Below, piece by piece: positions 1 through 6,607 of a stretch of DNA of 64,000 nucleotides. A program made the translations under genes and the position numbers. Origin of the DNA: RGIG6919 sp045531905. GTDB taxonomy: Bacteria; Bacillota; Clostridia; Lachnospirales; Lachnospiraceae. How positions within the stretch are numbered: position 1 is the stretch's first letter; every line of letters starts with the position of its first letter. The notes beneath the pieces were generated by a model, which saw nothing but the letters and a program-made list of their open reading frames with translations, searched no databases and was not told the DNA's origin. The stretch covers positions 62,001 through 126,000 of the forward strand of contig JAZSEY010000027.1 of the NCBI GenBank assembly GCA_045531905.1. The letters run 5' to 3'.

Positions 1-84
1 TGCCAAAAAGAAGATCCGGAGTTTGACAGTTGGTGTGACAATGTGATAGCTGCACTGGAGCAAGCAAAGAATCAATTGATGTAA
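1..84 (+). CDS. C-terminal end of an unidentified protein (partial)
   Basis: An open frame runs from the window edge to a TAA 12 bases before the next gene, giving 27 residues that end in ALEQAKNQLM. The tail looks helical and charged. It is too short to assign to a family. The close spacing suggests it is co-transcribed with the dehydrogenase that follows. Confidence 0.6.
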   Translation, partial: CQKEDPEFDSWCDNVIAALEQAKNQLM

Positions 85-96
85 AGGAGAAGAACT

Positions 97-843
97 ATGG
101 TTAATGTAAAGGGAAAATGGGCTTTTATTACGGGAGCTAGCAGAGGTTTAGGCTATCATGCGGCAACATTTATGGCAAAACAGGGTTGTAATCTTGTATT
201 ACACAGCCGAAATGCAGCACATTGCGAAAAGGTGTTGTCAGAGGTGAAAGCATTCGGCGTAGAAGCCTATGTGGTATCCGCAGAACTTTCGGATTTGGCA
301 GATGTGGAAAGAATGCTCAAGGAAATTGATGAAAATGGTACACAGATAGATATCGTATTAAATAATGCAGGTCTTCAGGTTGCCTACAGAGATGAATATC
401 TCAAGACGCCAATGTCTGATTACGAGATTAGTTTTAAAATCAACACAATGGCACCGATGATGATTTGCTATCATTTCCTTCCAAAGATGGCAGAACGCGG
501 ATTTGGTAGAATTGTAAATACCTCCAGTGGCATTAATCTTGACCCTCAACAGGCGGGATACTCAGCCAGCAAGGCGGCACTGGATAAGGTTACAAGAGAC
601 ATCGGTTCTAAATACGAGGGTACAGACGTGATGATTAATCTTGCTGACCCGGGCTGGTGCAGAACAGACCTTGGTGGACCAAATGCTCCAAATTCTCCAG
701 AAAGTGCTATTCCAGGTATTGTGGTAGGTGCCTTTGTGGATGACAAGAAATCCGGCAGATGGTTCGCTGCATCAGACTTTTATGGTTTGAGTATTGAAGA
801 GGCGGTAGAAAAAGCAGAGAAGGAAATTGCGAGTCCGTATTGA
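97..843 (+). CDS. SDR-family NAD(P)-dependent oxidoreductase
   Basis: A 248-residue classical short-chain dehydrogenase, probably reducing or oxidising a small alcohol/ketone substrate in the cytoplasm. It has the Rossmann dinucleotide motif TGASRGLG at residues 12-19, NNAG at 89-92, serines at 143-144 and the catalytic YSASK at 155-159, so the catalytic Ser/Tyr/Lys set is complete. Length is normal for the family. The start follows the ribosome site AAGGAG eight bases upstream. The substrate cannot be read from sequence; the short gap after the preceding gene suggests a shared transcript. Confidence 0.88.
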   Translation: MVNVKGKWAFITGASRGLGYHAATFMAKQGCNLVLHSRNAAHCEKVLSEVKAFGVEAYVVSAELSDLADVERMLKEIDENGTQIDIVLNNAGLQVAYRDEYLKTPMSDYEISFKINTMAPMMICYHFLPKMAERGFGRIVNTSSGINLDPQQAGYSASKAALDKVTRDIGSKYEGTDVMINLADPGWCRTDLGGPNAPNSPESAIPGIVVGAFVDDKKSGRWFAASDFYGLSIEEAVEKAEKEIASPY

Positions 844-862
844 TTTAATTTGGTCAAAAAAA

Positions 863-902
863 TTTCAATTTAGTCAAAAATGAAAAAATGACTAAATTGA
901 AA
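863..902. repeat. Perfect 14-bp inverted repeat
   Basis: Positions 863-876 (TTTCAATTTAGTCA) are the exact reverse complement of 889-902, with a 12-base A-rich loop. No T-run follows on either strand, so it is not an ordinary terminator. It could be a protein-binding site or the scar of a mobile element. Confidence 0.6.
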
Positions 903-905
903 GTG

Positions 906-954
906 GAAAAACGGGGCAAAATATCGATAAAATAATTAGAAAAACGGGGCAAAA
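906..954 (+). repeat. Direct repeat of a 16-bp unit
   Basis: The 16-mer GAAAAACGGGGCAAAA occurs at 906-921 and again exactly at 939-954, 33 bases apart. The region codes for no convincing protein. Origin unknown; together with the adjacent inverted repeat it suggests remodelled intergenic DNA. Confidence 0.6.
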
Positions 955-973
955 GTGAATAAAAGAGCAGATT

Positions 974-1017
974 AAGCGCCACATATCTTATAGGTTTTGA
1001 GATTTGTAGCGCTTTTT
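974..1017. terminator. Probable bidirectional terminator between SDR and KilA-N genes
   Basis: AAGCGC at 974-979 pairs with GCGCTT at 1009-1014. The stem continues with two mismatches (ACA, ATCT pairing) and ends in a T-run at 1013-1017. It lies between two convergent genes. Confidence 0.5.
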
Positions 1018-1030
1018 AGCTAAATTAAAT

Positions 1031-1729
1031 TTATGTATTCTTATCTGATTTGCTATCGATTAAATTACCTTTAATTCGTTCAATGCTTTTATTATGAGTC
1101 AGAGATTGCATTTGATAATAAGCTACGTTACGTAATTTCTTAAGTCTTTCGCTCATAGGGATGCCTTCGCGAATCATATCAGCATTCATGCTTTCGACAT
1201 TTACTAATATGATAAGCTGTTCTACACTTGCGTAATCTCGCATATTTTCTTTTTTGTTTCCTGTTTCATCACGCCATTGCTTAGCAGTTTTTCCGAAGAG
1301 TGTCATATTTAGCATATCAGCTTCGCTGGCATATTTGTAGTTTATTTCTTGCGGTGTAAGTTCAGGAGAAATCCATGAGGCAAACTCAGAAGCAATATCA
1401 GAATGGGCATAAGTTCCACCATAACGTCCGGCGTGTGAAGTTATACCAATTGCATGCATTCGCTCTATCCATTGTTTGGCTGTCAGTACCAAGCGTCCTG
1501 GTTCATTTCTAACCGTATGGAATTCCATACGGTTAAAATCCGGATTATATAAAGTTTCCCATGCAGCAAGAAAATCAATTGTAGAGTAGGAACTTAACCA
1601 ATTAGATATAACGATTCTGGGATCATCAGGATTTTTATATTTAGCGATATCGGTTAACGATATATAGTCATTTTGTTGTTCGGATGAAAGCAATACTGAA
1701 ATTTCTGCACCATTTGCTTTAATAATCAT
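1031..1729 (-). CDS. KilA-N domain protein (phage antirepressor-like)
   Basis: A 232-residue protein with a KilA-N type fold: an N-terminal region with NDYISLTDIA, then a central block with GRYGGTYAHSDIASEFASW, typical of KilA-N DNA-binding domains in phage antirepressors and stand-alone bacterial genes. The C-terminal third is helical and charged. I chose the ATG at 1729 because AAGGAGG sits seven bases upstream; the longer frame to 1789 has no such site and would overlap the promoter. The gene stands alone and converges on the SDR gene. A LexA-type box lies in its promoter, so it may be induced by DNA damage. Its cellular role is unknown. Confidence 0.8.
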   Translation of the reverse strand: MIIKANGAEISVLLSSEQQNDYISLTDIAKYKNPDDPRIVISNWLSSYSTIDFLAAWETLYNPDFNRMEFHTVRNEPGRLVLTAKQWIERMHAIGITSHAGRYGGTYAHSDIASEFASWISPELTPQEINYKYASEADMLNMTLFGKTAKQWRDETGNKKENMRDYASVEQLIILVNVESMNADMIREGIPMSERLKKLRNVAYYQMQSLTHNKSIERIKGNLIDSKSDKNT

Positions 1730-1768
1730 AGTTATGTCCTCCTTGTTAGTTGTAGATTGTATATTACT

Positions 1769-1796
1769 ATTATAGCACAAAGAGAACACATGTTCT
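1769..1796 (-). promoter_or_regulatory. Promoter of the KilA-N gene with a LexA (SOS) box
   Basis: On the minus strand an extended -10 element (TGC plus TATAAT, plus-strand 1769-1774) is preceded by the palindrome GAACACATGTTC at 1784-1795. That matches the Gram-positive LexA consensus GAAC-N4-GTTC with all eight conserved bases, and sits in the spacer region where a repressor would block RNA polymerase. Confidence 0.65.
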
Positions 1797-1842
1797 ATAT
1801 AAATTTTGGTTATTTTAACATTTATACTATGTAGATTTTAAA

Positions 1843-1857
1843 CTATGAATTTCATAG
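1843..1857. promoter_or_regulatory. Palindromic operator candidate upstream of the hsd operon
   Basis: CTATGAA-T-TTCATAG is a perfect 7-1-7 inverted repeat ending about 38 bases before the -35 of the HTH-hsd promoter. Binding by the HTH protein encoded first in the operon is inferred, not shown. Confidence 0.4.
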
Positions 1858-1894
1858 AAAGAAATCGAAAATCGCATATAGTTGCGAGTGTATC

Positions 1895-1922
1895 TTGATA
1901 ATTTGATGATATTTGATATAAT
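1895..1922 (+). promoter_or_regulatory. Promoter of the HTH-hsd operon
   Basis: TTGATA at 1895-1900 and TATAAT at 1917-1922 are separated by 16 bases. The first gene starts 42 bases after the -10. The repeated ATTTGAT motif lies in and just before the -10 region. Confidence 0.65.
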
Positions 1923-1963
1923 TATATGCAGTAAATGTGAAAGAGGAAACAGGAGGTAGACGC

Positions 1964-2182
1964 ATGGCTATTTCATATAACCGAATGTGGAAACTGCTTG
2001 TCGATAAGAAAATGAGTAAAGCAGATTTACGAAAAGCGGCAGATATTGCTCCCAATACGATGACAAAACTTCGCAGAGATGAACCGGTCAACCTAGCAAT
2101 CCTTGGAAGGATTTGTGATGTGTTGAATTGCGATTACGGTGATTTAATGCAATATGTGCCGGAGGATAATATAAATGACTAA
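1964..2182 (+). CDS. Small XRE-type HTH regulator of the restriction operon
   Basis: A 72-residue Cro/C1-like helix-turn-helix protein (HTH_26 type). The segment MSKADLRKAADIAPNTMTKL holds the DNA-recognition helices, and the end (LNCDYGDLMQYV) is typical of this small family. The ATG at 1964 has AGGAGG eight bases upstream; the in-frame codon at 1937 would put that ribosome site inside the gene. Its stop overlaps the hsdM start by eight bases. Small HTH proteins leading restriction operons often act as controller proteins that delay restriction relative to methylation; that role is inferred here. Confidence 0.8.
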   Translation: MAISYNRMWKLLVDKKMSKADLRKAADIAPNTMTKLRRDEPVNLAILGRICDVLNCDYGDLMQYVPEDNIND

Positions 2183-3950
2183 TAAACAGTTGAAAAACTT
2201 AAAAAATACATTGTGGAAAACTGCCGATCAGTTGCGAGCTAATTCCGGATTGAAGTCTACTGAATATGCCGAGCCTATTCTCGGTCTGATTTTCCTGAGA
2301 TTTGCAGATGTAAAATATAGCAAGTTCGAACCTGATATCAAGGCAGAGTTTGATTCTATTAAGGGTACTCGTATGGAACGCCCTATCCACGAAATCGCCA
2401 TCGAAAAATGCGGTTTTTATCTGCCTGAGGAAGCTCGATATGATTGGTTGCTTAATTTGCCTGAAAGCGAAGATCTTGCAAAAAAGGTTGAGGAAGCTAT
2501 GGAAGCGGTTGAGAAATACACTGCAGAATTGGAAGATACTCTTCCGAAAGATATTTATTACAGCGTTAATAGCGAAGATGATCCACTCGTATTAGCGAAG
2601 CTCCTGAAGAACTTTAAGGATATTCCTGCGGATGTGGAACTGGACATCTTCGGTGAAATTTACGAATACTTCCTGGGCGAATTTGCGCTGGCTGAAGGTC
2701 AGGGTGGTGGTGAGTTCTTCACCCCCGCATCCGTTGTCCGTTACATGGTTGAAGTCCTTGCGCCTACTGAGGGTAAAATTCTCGACCCTGCCTGTGGTAG
2801 CGGAGGTATGTTCGTTCAGACCGCCCATTATATCGAAAAGCACAAAGCTCAGGGCAAGCAGATGAACCTGCGTGCTTATGGTGTAGAAAAGACCGGCGCA
2901 ACTGTTCGACTGGCAAAAATGAACCTTGTCCTGAACAATGTCCGTGGCACCATTACCCACGCAAACTCCTATTATCGTGACATATACGACAGCTTTGGTA
3001 ATTTTGACTATGTTATGGCAAATCCGCCTTTCAATGTAGATGGCGTAGAACTGGATCAGGTAAAAGATCAGCCACGTTTTAACACATACGGTGTTCCTCA
3101 GAACAAAACCAAGAACAAAAAGAAAGATGCCAAGGAAACCGTTCCTAACGGCAACTACCTATGGATCAACCAGTTCGCAACTGCGTTGAATGATACTGGT
3201 CGAGCTGCGCTGGTTATGGCAAACTCTGCATCAGACGCAGGTAATAGTGAAAAGGACATTCGTGTAAAGCTGATTGAAAGCGGTATTATTAGCCAGATGG
3301 TAACGCTGCCGTCCAATATGTTTACCTCTGTTACGCTGCCTGCTACCTTGTGGTTCTTCGATAAGGCAAAGGTAAAGAAAGATGAAATCCTGTTTATTGA
3401 TGCCAGAAATATATTTACTCAGATCGACCGTGCGCACCGCAAATTCTCCGATGAGCAGATCCGAAACCTTGGTATCATCACCAGACTTTATGAAGGCAAG
3501 ACCGAGGACTTTGAAGCTTTGCTGGCCGATTACTGCACGAAATTAGCTGAAGCTCCGGAAGTGTCTGATGATGAAGATATTATGCCTAAGAGCTACTGGC
3601 AGTCCAATATTGACTGGCTGACAGAACGCTTCCCCGAGGGAAAATACAGAGATGTTGTTGGTCTGTGCAAAGTGGCAACAATCGGCAAGATTTATGATGA
3701 CAAGGGAAAGTTTGTTGGCTATGAGGATGACAGTATCGGGGATCAAGACTTCTCTCTGAATCCTGGTCGTTATGTCGGTGTTGTGATCGAAGATGACGGC
3801 TTAACTCAGGATGAGTTTAAGCAACGAATGATGGCATATTATACTGCACTGTCCAAGCTGAACGAAGAAGCGCATGACTTAGAAAAACAGATATCTAATG
3901 ATTTAATATCACTGTTCAAAGTAGAAACGGATGGTGATCTGGATGAGTAA
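2175..3950 (+). CDS. hsdM: Type I restriction-modification methyltransferase subunit HsdM
   Basis: A 591-residue N6-adenine DNA methyltransferase subunit. With HsdS it methylates host DNA at a bipartite target; with HsdR it forms the restriction complex. An N-terminal helical HsdM_N domain occupies about residues 5-150. The catalytic domain shows FFTPASVVRYMV (181-192), the SAM-binding motif DPACGSGG (204-211) and the catalytic NPPF (283-286), all intact. Length is slightly above the usual 500-540. It has its own GGAGG ribosome site and overlaps the HTH gene before it and hsdS after it by eight bases each. Codons ending in C and G are more frequent than in the surrounding genome, hinting at transfer. 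Confidence 0.95.
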   Translation: MTNKQLKNLKNTLWKTADQLRANSGLKSTEYAEPILGLIFLRFADVKYSKFEPDIKAEFDSIKGTRMERPIHEIAIEKCGFYLPEEARYDWLLNLPESEDLAKKVEEAMEAVEKYTAELEDTLPKDIYYSVNSEDDPLVLAKLLKNFKDIPADVELDIFGEIYEYFLGEFALAEGQGGGEFFTPASVVRYMVEVLAPTEGKILDPACGSGGMFVQTAHYIEKHKAQGKQMNLRAYGVEKTGATVRLAKMNLVLNNVRGTITHANSYYRDIYDSFGNFDYVMANPPFNVDGVELDQVKDQPRFNTYGVPQNKTKNKKKDAKETVPNGNYLWINQFATALNDTGRAALVMANSASDAGNSEKDIRVKLIESGIISQMVTLPSNMFTSVTLPATLWFFDKAKVKKDEILFIDARNIFTQIDRAHRKFSDEQIRNLGIITRLYEGKTEDFEALLADYCTKLAEAPEVSDDEDIMPKSYWQSNIDWLTERFPEGKYRDVVGLCKVATIGKIYDDKGKFVGYEDDSIGDQDFSLNPGRYVGVVIEDDGLTQDEFKQRMMAYYTALSKLNEEAHDLEKQISNDLISLFKVETDGDLDE

Positions 3951-5142
3951 ATGGACATCAACACGTGTGTCGGAAATGGCTGATATTATTAGCGGTGGTA
4001 CACCAAAAACAGAAATTGCCGAATATTGGAATGGTGATATTCCGTGGTTATCAGTAAAGGATTTTTCGGGAGATTCTAAAAGGGTATATTCATCAGAAAA
4101 GAGTATTACCGAACTGGGATTGAATAACAGTGCGACACAACTCCTGTATCCTGGCGATATAATTATTTCAGCCCGAGGAACCATAGGTGAAGTTGCGCAA
4201 ATTGGAAAGACGATGGCCTTCAATCAATCCTGCTATGGATTACGTGCAAAAGAGGGGTACTCTGCAAACTTTTTATACTATGTACTAAAATATCAGGTGA
4301 AATATCTAAAAGCAGTAGCAAATGGAGCTGTATTTGATACGATTATCTTGAAAACCTTCGATAAGATGAAGTCTGATATACCTGAGTTACCTGTTCAAGA
4401 AAAGATCGCAAGTATATTGTCTCATTATGATGATCTACTCGAGGCAAACAATCGAAGAATTGAGTTGCTGGAGCAGACAGCTCAGGAACTGTATAAGGAA
4501 TGGTTTGTCCGTTTCCGTTTCCCTGGATATGAAATCGCCAAGTTTGAAAATGGTTTACCCGAGGGATGGCAGATCAAAAGAATGAACGATTTTTGTTATG
4601 TTACAGATGGAACCCATGATACTCCTAAGCCTGTAGATACGGGTGTTTCACTTGTTACAGGCAAATGTATTTCCACTGGATTTATTGATTTCAATGCTGC
4701 CTACAACATCAGTGAAGCAGACCATGAGGGAATCAAAAAACGTAGCGGATTAAAGTCTGGAGATATACTCTTTAGTAATATTGGTACAGTGGGTAACTGC
4801 TGTATTGTTGACTATGACCGTGAGTTCAGTGTAAAAAATGTAATCATTTTCAAGCCGGCAACGATGAGAGATACGGCATACCTCTATTATTGGATGACCA
4901 GTTCAGTAATGCAGGAAATCTTTGGCTCTCAAACGAATGGTGCTTCTCAGCAGTTTGTTGGTCTGACATTTATGCGTAGATATAAACTGTTAGTTCCTAA
5001 AGATGATATTCTAGAGGCTTTTGCAGACAAAGTTTTATCTATTGTGGAACAAAAGCGACTGTTACATCATAAAAATCTAAATCTGGTTGCACAACGTGAT
5101 ATGTTGTTACCTCGCCTGATGAGTGGCAAACTGGAGGTGTAA
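3943..5142 (+). CDS. hsdS: Type I restriction specificity subunit HsdS
   Basis: A 399-residue specificity subunit that recognises the two halves of the DNA target. Two target-recognition domains are visible: the first from about residue 5 (VSEMADIISGGTPKT) and the second from about residue 205 (LPEGWQIKRMNDFC). Each is followed by a helical spacer: QEKIASILSHYDDLLEANNR after the first, and EQKRLLHHKNLNLVAQRDML ending in LLPRLMSGKLEV after the second. The start at 3943 reproduces the eight-base ATGASTAA overlap seen at the HTH-hsdM junction; an ATG at 3931 is the alternative. Only one hsdS is present and no recombinase is nearby, so no phase-variable shuffling is evident. Confidence 0.92.
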   Translation: MSKWTSTRVSEMADIISGGTPKTEIAEYWNGDIPWLSVKDFSGDSKRVYSSEKSITELGLNNSATQLLYPGDIIISARGTIGEVAQIGKTMAFNQSCYGLRAKEGYSANFLYYVLKYQVKYLKAVANGAVFDTIILKTFDKMKSDIPELPVQEKIASILSHYDDLLEANNRRIELLEQTAQELYKEWFVRFRFPGYEIAKFENGLPEGWQIKRMNDFCYVTDGTHDTPKPVDTGVSLVTGKCISTGFIDFNAAYNISEADHEGIKKRSGLKSGDILFSNIGTVGNCCIVDYDREFSVKNVIIFKPATMRDTAYLYYWMTSSVMQEIFGSQTNGASQQFVGLTFMRRYKLLVPKDDILEAFADKVLSIVEQKRLLHHKNLNLVAQRDMLLPRLMSGKLEV

Positions 5143-5144
5143 GT

Positions 5145-5912
5145 ATGAGTGATAATAAAATAATGATTCGTTTCTATTTCGGATTGTTTTTAGTATTGGC
5201 CTTATTGGCTTATACTGTGGATTTAAATAGTCAGTTCCATTTTGTGGCACTTAACACTCCTTTTATTTCCAATTCGTTTTGTTTTGCAATTTTGTCTGGG
5301 ATATTAACAGGTGTGATTGTTGCGATGGCTACGGAAATCAGGCAATATTTACTACATAAGCGTCAAGCAAGAAATTCTTTATATGCAATAGTTTCAGAGT
5401 TATATGCATTGATCTCTGTACAGAAAGCAAGTATTAAGTATTATATCAATCATCAGGATATCTCTATTCCGGAGAATATCGGCGGAGATTATGCACAGCA
5501 ACCGATATTAACTCGAGTTTCTCAATTTGGAGCTATTGATTATGCGACATTCTCGAAGAAAGATGATGTACGGATTGCTTTGAAATCTTTTAGAAAGCAG
5601 ATAGCCATGATCGAAAGTACAACAAGAAATCTTGTTAATCTGAAGATAGCACGTAATGAAGTACAAATTACATTTCTTGAAAAATGTGATAATAGGACTA
5701 AAGTGACAGCTTCGTCGCCAGTTATGCTAAATGCATTACATGAGGAGCATAATGCTCTTAAAGAATGTCTTATTTCAATCGATGGCTTTTGCTCTGTCTT
5801 TGAAAAAATAGACAGCGAAAAATTTAGTTGGAAACAAGGGAAAAAAGCGGTTGATGAAATAAGCAATAAAATTCAAGATAATGTTTATTTCAAACCAGAG
5901 CAAAAGGAATAA
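5145..5912 (+). CDS. Unknown two-helix membrane protein within the hsd operon
   Basis: A 255-residue protein with no family I recognise. Two hydrophobic segments lie near the N-terminus (about residues 9-25 and 45-62) and the remaining 190 residues are soluble and mostly helical, probably cytoplasmic. It starts two bases after the hsdS stop with GGAGG immediately upstream, so it is translationally coupled to hsdS. It is AT-richer than hsdM and hsdR. A membrane-anchored accessory to the restriction system is one possibility; an unrelated hitch-hiker is another. Confidence 0.75.
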   Translation: MSDNKIMIRFYFGLFLVLALLAYTVDLNSQFHFVALNTPFISNSFCFAILSGILTGVIVAMATEIRQYLLHKRQARNSLYAIVSELYALISVQKASIKYYINHQDISIPENIGGDYAQQPILTRVSQFGAIDYATFSKKDDVRIALKSFRKQIAMIESTTRNLVNLKIARNEVQITFLEKCDNRTKVTASSPVMLNALHEEHNALKECLISIDGFCSVFEKIDSEKFSWKQGKKAVDEISNKIQDNVYFKPEQKE

Positions 5913-5937
5913 TATACACGTAAAATGAGGGAATAAA

Positions 5938-6579
5938 ATGTTTGCGGCAAGTACATACGAAGAAGTCGTTGATTATGAACGACGCATTGAAAATAAAGAA
6001 ATCGTAGTATTTTTGTTTGTGAAGCCAACTACACAAGATGCTATAGATATTATCCAGGAATTTGAGTACATACATTATAACTCTGCAAAATATTGCTCTA
6101 TTTATGCTATAGGTTATAGTGATAATCCGGAAAAAAAGACTGACAAGTATTATAGAAGAGTGACAGAAATAGTAGACAGCAATTGGTATTTTAGTAATAA
6201 GGCGTTTGTTGACTTTAAGAACAATTTGGAAAGACGTATAAAATGGGAGTATTCAGGTGAAACTGAAGTCTTAATTTTACAAAATAACCCAGGGAGTCGA
6301 GATCCTCTAAATTTCTCCAACTATGTTGCGATTGATGTGAATAAGGGATTGAGAGAGGGGTATATTGACTCGTTTCAAAGATTTATGGAGTGTCTAATTA
6401 GGAGTTCAAGAAGCAAAGTAATGGCAAAGGAATCTGCTGCTGATCTTTGTAAGAGTCGTATTAGCATCAAGGACACAATAGCAGAAGCAATAGATAATTC
6501 CAAAAAAATACCTGAGCCTGCAAAACAGATAGTAAAAGATAGACTCTTTTATCGTTGTGCCAACACTATTTTAGGTTAA
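5938..6579 (+). CDS. Unknown soluble protein within the hsd operon
   Basis: A 213-residue cytoplasmic protein without signal peptide or membrane segment. I do not recognise the family. The N-terminal part (EIVVFLFVKPTTQDAI, then YCSIYAIGYSDN) reads as alternating strand and helix and could be a thioredoxin-like fold lacking the CXXC motif, but this is weak. The C-terminal 60 residues are helical and basic. The start has GAGGGA upstream. It lies 25 bases after the membrane-protein gene and 28 bases before hsdR, all in one direction, so it is part of the same transcript. Confidence 0.7.
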   Translation: MFAASTYEEVVDYERRIENKEIVVFLFVKPTTQDAIDIIQEFEYIHYNSAKYCSIYAIGYSDNPEKKTDKYYRRVTEIVDSNWYFSNKAFVDFKNNLERRIKWEYSGETEVLILQNNPGSRDPLNFSNYVAIDVNKGLREGYIDSFQRFMECLIRSSRSKVMAKESAADLCKSRISIKDTIAEAIDNSKKIPEPAKQIVKDRLFYRCANTILG

Positions 6580-6607
6580 GCAATAATTGTTATTAGGAGG
6601 TGATTTT

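Noticed and set aside
3943..5142. Phase-variable hsdS inversion system
   Set aside because: Only one hsdS, no partial copies, inverted repeats or recombinase in the window.
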